NCBI RefSeq assembly: GCF_016086655.4
Contig: NC_052132.2
Coordinates: forward strand, 11,410,805 to 11,474,804
DNA: 64,000 bases
Direction of reading: 5' to 3'
DNA from: Lepeophtheirus salmonis
Lineage: Eukaryota; Arthropoda; Copepoda; Siphonostomatoida; Caligidae
A program made the position numbers and the translations under genes. This document shows, piece after piece, positions 33,488 to 42,299 of the stretch. A model generated the notes under the pieces. The model saw only the letters and a list, made by a program, of their open reading frames with translations, was not told the DNA's origin and made no database searches. The stretch's first letter is position 1, and each line of letters begins with the position of its first letter.

Positions 33488-34564
33488 CAGGGAGCGGGGA
33501 TCAAATTGTCGCCAAAATATTTTTCTGCAAAAAACAACACAAAATATACATTTTTTAACTTTCTTATTGAAAATCAAAACTATGACGAGCATATAGGTAT
33601 AAAGTAGCCATTCATTCGATATAATCACCGTTGGCATCAATAATGGCCTCAATACGGCCTCTGAACCGGCCGCAGGCTCTTCTGACCATATCATTGTCCA
33701 TGTAGCCGAATACCTCCTTGATGTAGTCCATCAGGCTGGCCTTGGTGCTATGGGGATGTCTGTTGGTATGTCTCTCGACATAGCCCCAGACAAAATAGTC
33801 CAATTAAGGTCGGGAGGGTTAGGAGGCCACAAATCCTTGGTTACGACATCATAACAGTTCTCGGTTAACCACTGCATGGAGATTTTGGACACATGGCAGG
33901 GTGCTGAGTCCTGTTGCCACACCCAGGGCCTGTCTCCAGCCACCCCTTGGATCCAGGGTAGAACCACCTTCTCCATAACATCCAGGTAGACCTCTGTATT
34001 GACCTTTAGACCCGTTTCAAACATGTGGGGAGGCAGAACATGACCTTAACTGCTGACCACCCCGAACACCATGACCATTGCAGGGAACTTGGTCTTCATT
34101 ACCTTCCTCACATGGCTGGTGCAGGTGGATATCCACCTGTTGCTCTGCTTGTTGACCTTCTGATCTTGACAGAAATTATTTTCATCTGAGAAAAACCACA
34201 GCATCCCGGGCTGCTTTGGGTGCTTGAGCTTGTTGAGCAATTTTGTTGACTTCATCAGCCTGTTGTCGTTTGCCTTCTGGGTCAAGATATGGCCCACCTG
34301 CATCTTGTAGGTCCTGCACCTTAAATCCTCAGATACACAGTCCCTTATTGTTTTCTCATGGCAACCCAGATCCCTCACCATGGCCTTCATGGACCTGGTA
34401 GGGTCATCCTCAACCATTTTCTTCACCTTGTTGACAATGTCGGTGTCCCTGACCTTCCTGTCTGTGCCCTTCTCCTGAGGTGCCCTCTTTATGGTGGCAT
34501 CAACATCCCAGGTGTCCTCTAGCTTCTTACAGATACGCTGAACAGTCGGTAAATTCTATCCTAA
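33488..34564 (-). mobile_element. maT-type (DD37D) element, copy 2, 5'-truncated and frameshifted
   Basis: Highly similar to 27624-28705, differing by scattered substitutions. It keeps the 3' TIR starting CAGGGAGCGGGGATC at 33488, preceded by TA (33486-33487). Homology ends at about 34564, so the first 40-45 codons of the transposase and the 5' TIR are lost. Lesions: the same TAA as copy 1 between the first and second Asp (GVVSS*GHV, 34043-34045), and a 4-bp deletion near 33805 that shifts the frame just before the third catalytic Asp (DLNWTILSG instead of NLNPLDYFVW). Further substitutions change KNF to NNF after the first Asp. Non-autonomous and dead. Confidence 0.88.
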
Positions 34565-34796
34565 CTAATAATCAACACATTATACATATAATGTCATTGT
34601 AAATCCAATATTAATAATTATTCTTCTCTAGCCCCGTACCTAGTGCTAGAGAGAGCAATGTTCTAACTGGTAAGGTAAACTTCAAAAGCTTTAACAGTAT
34701 CAAAAAAAGGGAAAAAGGTGTTTCGAGTAAGAAAATAGTGAGTTTAATAATAAGAAAATCATCCCCACCGTCAAACATGCGAGGGAAAACATTATA
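34565..34796. other. Non-coding spacer
   Basis: Nothing recognised between the maT truncation point and the next mariner relic. Confidence 0.35.
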
Positions 34797-35110
34797 ATAG
34801 GTTAAGTAAAAAGTTCTGAGTGGATTTTTGCTTTATTTTTACAATAAAATTAACATAGTTTGGATTTTCTTATTTAGAAACCACTTTCTGGCTAATTTTT
34901 AGTTTCTGAGCAATTGAACAAATGTTAATATGCCGGTCCAACTCGACAACTTCCATGATTTTATTGACATTTTCGACGTCCCTCTTACCAGTACCGAATC
35001 GTTGGAACCACTGCATTACTGGTGGACTCGATACTGTATTGAGTCCATAAAAAGCACAAACAAAAATTCGGCGCCTTATTCCACCTTTTCACCTTGGTAG
35101 TGTTTCTTTG
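34797..35110 (-). pseudogene. Mariner (Mos1/irritans-type) N-terminal relic joined to a terminal repeat
   Basis: On the minus strand the N-terminal DNA-binding domain reads VMQWFQRFGTGKRDVEN (about 35016) and then NKIMEVVELDRHINICSIAQ ... KLKISQKVV (about 34960-34885), closely following classic mariner HTH sequence (W..RF..G..DVE..., IAQ.L.I....V). The frame stops at 34880. About 55 bp later is an end-like sequence, TTAGGTTAAGTAAAAAGTTC read from 34797, shaped like mariner TIRs (TTAGGTT....AAAAGT). All catalytic sequence is deleted. A similar end, inverted, is at 40401-40427. Confidence 0.65.
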
Positions 35111-35273
35111 CTAAAGGGAAAGGACAACTTTACTCCATCAAAGGGAGGATGGACGTCGACCATGTACCAAAAATCATGAAAAACACACTATATCATTCAA
35201 GGTAGGGCACTGAGAATGAATTGTGTTATTAGCAATCCACCAATAGGCAAGCTCTAAAACGGATATTCACATA
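35111..35273. other. Spacer
   Basis: Nothing recognised. Confidence 0.3.
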
Positions 35274-35633
35274 CAGGGTGTATGCGGTACACCTTTTAAT
35301 AGCCCCCTTCTCACACATGCAACACTCTCCAAGGTTTTCTTTGAGAAAAAGTACTGCAAATGTTATTCAACATCTAAATGTGGAGTCTCTAAAATGAGTT
35401 GTTCACCTTTACAGAAACTAAATTCCTGCCGACAGCCTGAAGTCCGTCTGAAAATATTCCGTCACAATGTTGGGGGCTGTATTAGTGATAATTGTGGAAT
35501 CTATGAAAAATGAATGGATAAGACACATATTCTACTTTATTTTCGAAATACTATTCTTGAAGAACGTCGTATTACCGTAATAGATCTGGATAAAGTTGTA
35601 ATAAAAAGTGTACAGCATATTGTGGACACCCGG
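35274..35633. mobile_element. MITE-like element (about 360 bp)
   Basis: Left end CAGGGTGTATGCGGTACACC (35274-35293) pairs with the reverse complement of the right end (CCGGGTGTCCACAATATGCTGTACAC, 35608-35633) after a 4-nt gap, followed by CTTTTWATA in both. TA lies outside both ends. The interior has no convincing protein similarity. This is consistent with a deletion derivative of a Tc1/mariner element. Confidence 0.5.
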
Positions 35634-35639
35634 TATATT

Positions 35640-36555
35640 GCAGTTTTCATCATTTGTAAAATAAAACTAACTTTTAAAAAAAAACAAATTCGTGATTTTT
35701 ATAAATATGCACTATCAACCCGTATCAGTATTAAGCTTAACGGTTATCTACATTTTAGACAACCAGTTTGAATATAAATACTAAAAAACTGATAAATGTT
35801 CAAAAACATTATCTTTAAAAAACAATCTAAGAGAAAAACTCAAAAAAATAAACAATATCGATTGCCAAAGGATTACTCATTTTGAGATACAAATATATCA
35901 ACATTAAAGAATGAAAAATTGTTCATTGGTACTGAGTTCTTATTCTAAAAAAGATAAAAAAAGAAAGTAATATCATAATCAAATTAAAAAAAATGGAAAA
36001 CTCAAAAACCATTGAGAGAGAAAAAAAAAAGTAAGACTATTAACTCAGAAAGAATATAAATTGCTTGAGAATAATTGCCACTCCTCACAAACTTGGATAT
36101 GTTTTTAATTACTTTTATACTCAAGTGGTGAGGAAATTATCTGAAAATACGAAGAAAAAAAGTATTTAATGATTTAAAAATATATATTACATATATATCA
36201 GAATGAAATAGACACAAAAGGAAATTCAAATATGGGGTTTGTCAACACAAAACCAAGCTAGAATAATTTGAATTCAAATATCGTGAACTTTTCATAGACA
36301 AATTGTTCTCATATATCCTTTCGAAGACCTGCAAGTTGCACTTATATTATCAAAAAAAAATCCTTGCCCCAATAAATGAAAAGGAAATTGATAGTTTTTT
36401 ATTTGAAAATTATGGCGGCGCCAAGCTCAGTTGAATCAATCAAACTATAGGTAACATTACAGATTATATGCACTCAGCCCAAAAAATTGAATATCGAAGC
36501 TATAACTTACCAAAATATATCGATAAAATATTGCACCGTATGTACAGAGTGCGAG
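35640..36555. other. AT-rich DNA
   Basis: Contains TTTGTCAACACAAAACCAAG at 36239-36258, shared with about 14775-14815 (minus). No gene recognised. Confidence 0.35.
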
Positions 36556-36559
36556 AATA

Positions 36560-37165
36560 TAACTTCCTTTTTATAATGAGTGGAAGTCATACCATAAAAA
36601 TTTTACAAATTCGGCGTGGTTTCACTCTAGAGGCGAGATTATAAAGTTTTCTTGGAAATCTAGTCAGTTCCTATAATGCATTGACATAGTGAAGAACTTG
36701 TGTTTGCCGTCGAAAATATATGTTGCCAAAAAATGGTTTGATGGAATATTTTATCAAGTTAAACGAATTGCAATATAGCTACTGAGTTTTATTGGTGCAT
36801 TTTATGAAAATATGTGAATAGTTTCAATTTCTGATGTTAAAAAAAAAAATGCAAATCATTTTTATTTTTTGCAAAAAATATGGAACACCAATAATTCCAC
36901 GAGTAATAATAGAGAGAGCTAAAGTTGTTGCTATCAGATCTGGTGTCATGTCAGGATTTTAAATTGGGGCTGTTTGTCTGAATTGGGTATTTGGAACCGG
37001 ATTTATTCTGGAAACCCCGACATTTTTAAGACTTTTACCGAATTGCAAATAAGTTTATCAACCTTATCAACTAATCATCCACATATAGAAAATTTTAATT
37101 TTGCACTTTTTTTGTATAAAATTAGTTATTCAAAGATAAACGAAAAAATCATCCGATATTAAATA
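36560..37165 (+). pseudogene. Possible LINE-like C-terminal fragment (weak)
   Basis: Broken plus-strand frames contain RKYMLPKNGLMEYFIKLNEL (about 36712-36770), followed downstream by SELGIWNRIYSGNPDIFKTF (from 36977). The pattern of a basic block, LPK.GL..., ALQ/ELQ-like and W.. is reminiscent of the post-RT region of LINE ORF2s, but every piece is short. Equally it could be random open frame in AT-rich DNA. Confidence 0.22.
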
Positions 37166-37169
37166 TTGA

Positions 37170-37895
37170 AGTTCGGTTTATTTAAGTCTCATAGATATAA
37201 TAAAAGTTCAAAAAAATAGACCCACCTGCAGTTTTTGTTCTAGTATAAGAATCTGCACAACCCTATATAGAAATATTTTGAGTTCGTGTGTCCCTAATAT
37301 AACTACATACTTGTTTGTATGTATTGATTATGTGTTACATTAGCATATACATGCTAGCATTATTCTTATAAGCCTGCAATAATTGGTGATATGTCTAATT
37401 TTAACAATATATTCTTGAGATAAAATAAGAGGTCTTTTTGATTTTCAAATTTATATTAGAAAAATGATATAACAATAAGAAACTGAGGTAAATATAGAAT
37501 CTATCGGAAGTAATAGTAATATTTTCCTCCAAAAATATTATTATGAGACAAAATAATAGTATACATTTTTAGTACTGCCATCCAAGTCCCCATCCTTCTC
37601 TCTTTACCTTCATTTTATTAGGTAATATTGATATAAGGAAAACAAATATATATATAAAAAGTATTTTTTTTAAATTACCCTATTTTAGCTTAATTTATTT
37701 TTTTATAATTGTATGTTTAATGAATGCATTTTTATCAAAAAAAACTACTCAAAATGATCAAAAATGGTTATTTGGAAAAACTTTATGGTCAATGAGGCAG
37801 GATATAAAAGTAGTTTTTGAGTTTTTTGTATCTTAAAGCATGGGGAAAAAAGCAGAAACATATCAAAATTCAAAAAATATATGTTTTAACAGGTT
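37170..37895. other. AT-rich DNA
   Basis: No supported feature; the 3' end of the older mariner relic may start within its last part. Confidence 0.35.
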
Positions 37896-37899
37896 TATA

Positions 37900-37988
37900 G
37901 TGGTATATATATATATTCAATTCATGTACCATTAGCTGTGACTATGGCAATAATCCTCTTTTATAAAGCGATGCAAGTTTTGCGTGTG
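37900..37988 (-). pseudogene. Older mariner transposase, C-terminal piece (split by insertion)
   Basis: On the minus strand from 37988: TRKTCIAL, a stop, then KRIIAIVTANGT and IE, the standard C-terminus of mariner-like transposases (KTCRAFRRRIEAVI..NG..IE). The rest of the same protein is at 39334-40210. The two parts are separated exactly by the TIR-bounded element 37991-39332. Confidence 0.65.
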
Positions 37989-37990
37989 TA

Positions 37991-38016
37991 CAATATGTCT
38001 AAAAATTGATGGTGGT
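37991..38016. repeat. Left TIR of the DD37E element
   Basis: Starts CAATATGTCTAAAAATTGAT after TA. Confidence 0.87.
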
Positions 38017-38186
38017 AGTAAATATATTCGTTTTATAGTAAAAAAAATATTTTGGGTCGGAATAAAATGACTTTTGGCTGATACAATCATTACACACTAT
38101 TGAATTTTTCTGATGCAATAATAATATATCAATATAAAAGGCCTCAGAAAACACAACAAGATGTTAGTTGAAATTCAGTATCCGAA

Positions 38187-39251
38187 ATGGTGAGAGAGCA
38201 CTCTTTGGAGCCCAGGGCCAAGGCTTGTGGCATGATAGAGAGTGAATCAAGCCAGAGAGACGTTGCTCAAAGGTTACAGATTCCTCTCAGGACCATTGAG
38301 AATTGGTGTAAGGAAAGGAAGGATGTACTAACCTTGCAAATCAGAGGGGTAGTGGGAGGAAGAAAAAATTAGCAAAGTTCCCAAACTGATTTCAAAATCT
38401 TTGACCAAAAAGAGGCAATCTACAAGGAAACATGCAGCAAAATTGACTTCAAAGGGCTATCCAATATCCAAGTCATCTTTCAACAACTACCTGAGGCACT
38501 CTTTGAATACTTTGCCATACAAATCTCGTCTGCAACCCAAACTTTCAGAAAACCAAAGGAAGGCCCGGCTGCAATTCTGTCGAGAGCGGAAACACTGGAC
38601 TGCAGATGACTGGAAATGTATCCTCTTCAGTGATGAAAGTCTATTTGAGCTATTTCATACCCAAAATCTCCAAACAGATCGGGTTTGTGCAAGAGATAAG
38701 GGAAATGTGGAACCCACTTTAACTGTGCAATTTCCTCTGAAAATTCAGGTTTGGGTCGTTATCAACCACCAGGCAGTGTCAGATCTTCACCTGATTCCAC
38801 GAAAACCAAACTGTAAAGGCCGGGTACTACGTAACGGAGATCCTCAGCAAGTCTCTGATGTCAACTTTGTCTTGTACTGAAGAAACGGGACCTCCTATGA
38901 AGAGGAAAATGTTGTCTGACACATCAAGAGTCACTTTCCAGCAGGATGGTGCCCCTGCTCACCACTCCAAAAAGACACAAAAGTGGTGTTCAGACAACTT
39001 GGATTATTTCTGGGGCAAAGGCACATGCCTTGCCAACAGTCCTGATTTGTCTCCCACTGAAAATTTGCGAGTCTTGGTCCAGAGGGAACTCAATGAAAAT
39101 GCACAAGCAACTTCAGATGCTGAATAATAAGAAAACGGACAAAATCTTTGGGAACATTTATCCAGATACTTTTAATAATATGTATGAAGGGATGCCAAAA
39201 CGCATAAAAAATGTATTAAGCTTAAAGGTCGTCATATTTGGAAGTAAATAA
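38187..39251 (+). pseudogene. Tc1-like transposase with DD37E spacing, frameshifted
   Basis: Begins MVREHSLEPRAKACGMIESE with an HTH (SQRDVAQRLQIPLRTIENWC, residues 22-41). A stop at 38370 and the surrounding shift break the linker. The next open part (from 38401, KKRQSTRKHAAKLTSKGYPI) carries the second HTH, LQPKLSENQRKARLQFCRER and the first catalytic Asp in CILFSDESLFEL (about 38615-38650). A frameshift near 38875 leads to FQQDGAPAHHSKK (second Asp, about 38940) and SPDLSPTENLRVL (third, Glu, about 39060), with 37 residues between. A last frameshift before 39125 gives the C-terminus (YEGMPKRIKNVLSLKV, to 39249). All three catalytic residues survive, but at least three lesions kill the frame. 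Confidence 0.82.
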
Positions 39252-39306
39252 AACTTTTCGCCATAAAAAAATCACTTCTTTAGGTTATTTCATGATTAAT
39301 TTAAAA

Positions 39307-39332
39307 ACCACCATCAATTTTTGGACATACTG
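39307..39332. repeat. Right TIR of the DD37E element
   Basis: Reverse complement starts CAGTATGTCCAAAAATTGAT; TA follows at 39333. Confidence 0.87.
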
Positions 39333-39333
39333 T

Positions 39334-40210
39334 AATCCAGATTAATTCTAATACCACCCTTATTTACACCTGTCTTCATGGCAACTACACTCCCATGTCA
39401 ATTCTTACATGTCTTAATCTCAACATGCTACCAGAGTTAACATTCAGTCAGGTTTGCACATTGGCTGCAGGGTGGCCACGTTGTTTTCTACCAGAAATAT
39501 ATAAATTTATTTTTTTGCCCATGAATGATTGGGTTATTTTACCGTGTGTGCAGAAGCTCGTTCCTGCTGGAAGACTATATTATGTTGAGTCAAAAAAATT
39601 TAATGTATTCATTAGCAATCAGTCTTAATCCTGCAGGTTACCAAATGATGGGTGTCACTAAGCCGAAAGCCATAGCTGATATAGTCATTTTTGTATCTTC
39701 TTTTCTTCATTAATCTCCACAAAACTTATAAGACGGTTATAAACTGGGTTAATATCCTTCTTCTTTTTTTTTTTTACATCAATAGATTATCCCTCTTCCA
39801 GCTGGTGCAGATTTAAGGCACTTTACAACGTTGGAGATGGGTTTGTTTCATGTTAGTCGTAAGATATAACATCAGCCAGAACTTATCATCAAGTTTTACA
39901 ACTGCTTTATTGGCTAGAGGGTGAGAGAATTCAAGATCCTTATCATGATATTGCATTGACTTAATTATGTTTCCCTTAATATGGCTTTAAGAATTTTTGC
40001 TTAAAAATGGGTTTCCAAACCAGTACCCTCATCCTTTCAAAGTTCCCCACACATATCAGCTTCTTTTTTACCGTGTAGGCAGTCTTCCTGAAGGCTCTTG
40101 TAAGCCTTGAAATTTCAGCTAGAGTGTTCCCCGCCTGAATTATGTAGACACATTAAGCCTTCTTCCCTCTCTGATAACATTTTTTTCCATTATTTCTATT
40201 TGATAAATAT
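39334..40210 (-). pseudogene. Older mariner transposase, main part (host of the nested insertion)
   Basis: Minus-strand relic in several frames. The N-terminal HTH (YIIQAGNTLAEISRLTRAFR, then KTAYTVKKKLICVGNFERM) lies about 40150-40050; KPIFKQKFLK lies near 40022. The middle is poorly preserved. The post-first-Asp strand AMAFGLVTPIIW is near 39680-39645, and LRLIANEYIKF follows. The second-Asp block FQQERASAHTVK near 39570-39535 has the Asp replaced by Glu. A third block, CSQCANLTEC.LW.HVEIKTCKN (about 39480-39395), has the catalytic residue lost. The C-terminus continues across the inserted element at 37988-37900. It is older and far more mutated than the element that landed in it. Confidence 0.6.
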
Positions 40211-40329
40211 TCCGAACTTATGAAGTGAGTCTCTTATGTCCGACCCTGTCTTCTAGTATAATTAGTTCTATTTTTTTTATAAATATAAGTAATTTTAGGA
40301 TATAAGATTCAGTCTCCAGTCAAAAAAAA

Positions 40330-40427
40330 ATCACCTAGGGCAGACCAAAAAACGTATTAATCATAAGATATAGTTTACTAAAGACATCTAGCGAACAACA
40401 CTCAGAACTTTTTACTTAACCTAATAT
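40330..40427. repeat. Mariner-like end sequence
   Basis: TCAGAACTTTTTACTTAACCTA (40406-40427) is the reverse complement of the end seen at 34797-34818, preceded by ACACTC in both. It may be the 5' end of the older mariner at 39334-40210 or a separate fragment. Confidence 0.5.
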
Positions 40428-40559
40428 AATGTGACCATCAAAGGAGTGCTTTACTCTCTAGAACGCTAACTAGATATGCATGTACACACCTTCGTTGCTA
40501 AACCTCATCTAAAGTCATTTCATTATTTTATATATGATATAAGGGAAATCGAAATGCTG

Positions 40560-40995
40560 TGCCCCCCCAAAAAAAAAAAAAAAAAAATTAATATATATTT
40601 GAATTAAAACTTAAATTTTATTAATTTTTTTCAAAAAAAAATCAATCATTCTCTCTGAATAACTATGAATATTTGAAAATTTTCTCCTAATAATTTAATA
40701 TTTGAAAAAAAATTACAAATTAAATTCTTAAATTTAATTTAACAAAATTTAAGTATTTGTAAAAGCAGTGGATTTTTGAAATTATTTTCAAAAAAAGTAA
40801 TATCTAATTTTTTTCCAAAAATATTAATTTGGATTTTGAAATTCTTGAGAACGATTATGAATTTTTGTAATTTCTTTCTTACAAAAATTAATGTTTAAAA
40901 TTTTTTCAAAAAATTTATTTAAAACTTTATTCTTACAAAAATTAATTTTTCAATTTTTTTCAGAAAATTCCACAAACTAAGCACCCCCCAAAAAA
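40560..40995. repeat. AT-rich repeat tract bounded by C-runs
   Basis: Opens with a C7 run and an A-run (about 40562-40588) and closes with a C-run and an A-run (40983-41001). Inside are alternating AATTTTTGAAAA/TTTCAAAAAA units with GCAGTGGATTTTTGAAATT. Same style as 13665-13925, 21230-21490 and 23570-23790. Confidence 0.5.
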
Positions 40996-41274
40996 AAAAA
41001 ATATAAAATTTATATAACTTTGCTTTATTCATATAGATATATGTTGGAACTCGGTCCGATACTTTTTTGTTACATAAATATATCGTATATCTATGTGTAT
41101 TTATGTCATTTGACATTGAGTATGATAAGCAAATATTGATTACTGATTAAACTAATTGTGACAAGATATGAATGTGTATTATACAGACGTATATAAATAT
41201 GTAAACAGATCGTACCTTATAAATGCTAATTACATACATATATGGTATTTATAAATAGGCATATTAGAGTGTAC

Positions 41275-41430
41275 CGAAATGACAAAAGTAGAGAATTAGT
41301 TATTGCCGGGAATTTTTTTCTTTTTGCATTTTATTCCTTTAAACAAGAAAACAACAATCAAACGTTCAAAAAAGGGGTTTTTTCATGGACGCGTTTTGAT
41401 ATAAAAATCTGTAAAATATCGAAAGAAAGT
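41275..41430 (+). repeat. Inverted repeat pair, left arm
   Basis: Matches the reverse complement of about 42090-42260 at roughly 75-80 percent by eye: TTTGCATTTTATTCCTTTAAACAAGAAAA against TTTGCATTTTATTCCTCTAAACAAGAAAA, then CAATCAAACGTTCAAAAAA and ACGCGTTTTGAT. The open frame across it is a by-product, since both arms give similar peptides. Confidence 0.68.
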
Positions 41431-42089
41431 AAATTTTGGTGTTGTTTCATTAAAATTATGGAATTGAATCCAAAATCAAGGATTTTGATTGTATTCAGTG
41501 TTACAGATGAAACATATTTTTTGCAAAAATATTTCAACAATCTTTCTCTAACTTGCCTCATTGTAAGAGTATTTTAGCTCCAAACATGATGCCAATAAAT
41601 AATTATTCGCTTTTGGTACTGTGTATTATGAGCATTTATTTTGATGTTTCTCTTCCTTTTTATTATTCAAATATCTTTTTATGATACCAAATGTCTAATA
41701 TATTTTTATCTAATATACATTCATTAATTTATACCAAATAATATAGCCTATTCTAACAATTTTTTATTTTGGACTACGAAAACTTCAATTAAACTCATAA
41801 AAATACAACCTTTCTTTTATTATTCCTAAAATTATTGGGTGGATTTGTTCCAATTTAAGCATACTTTTATGACAATTTTCTGGATAAGAGAGGTCATATC
41901 AAAGCAAAATGAAAATGGTGTTTGATTTTCCCTAGTTATGAAACAAAAAATAATTAAAAGCAATTATTCATTCATAGTTTCTTTTTGAAAGGTTATCGAA
42001 AAAAAAGGTATGAAATATGCATAATAAATGAAAAATATCATACTTATAGAACATAAAAATATGCTTATTAATAGACAGTTTTCATTATC
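41431..42089. other. Spacer between inverted repeat arms
   Basis: About 660 bp of AT-rich DNA with no recognised gene; possibly the interior of a foldback-like or MITE element. Confidence 0.4.
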
Positions 42090-42260
42090 TATAATTTTTA
42101 CAGGTTTTCAAATCAAAACGTGTCCATAATTGAAAGATCATTTTTTTGGATGTTTGATGGTTATTTTCTTGTTTAGAGGAATAAAATGCAAAATAAAAAT
42201 ATCTGGCAATACCAAAATCCCAACTTTTCTCAGTACGAGTCTTATACCTTTCAACAAAAT
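42090..42260 (-). repeat. Inverted repeat pair, right arm
   Basis: Partner of 41275-41430. It directly follows the end of the Gypsy pol relic and could be part of its 3' untranslated or LTR sequence instead. Confidence 0.65.
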
Positions 42261-42299
42261 GGCCCATGCTTTTTATAAGTCCAATATGACGTAGTGTTG

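Larger units (their letters stand above)
37991..39332 (+). mobile_element. Full-length Tc1-like DD37E element
   Basis: A 1342-bp element with TA at 37989-37990 and 39333-39334. Its 26-bp TIRs are 37991-38016 and 39307-39332, two mismatches apart, both containing AAAAATTGATGGTGGT on their own strand. It encodes a decayed transposase on the plus strand and lies inside an older mariner transposase relic. Confidence 0.88.
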
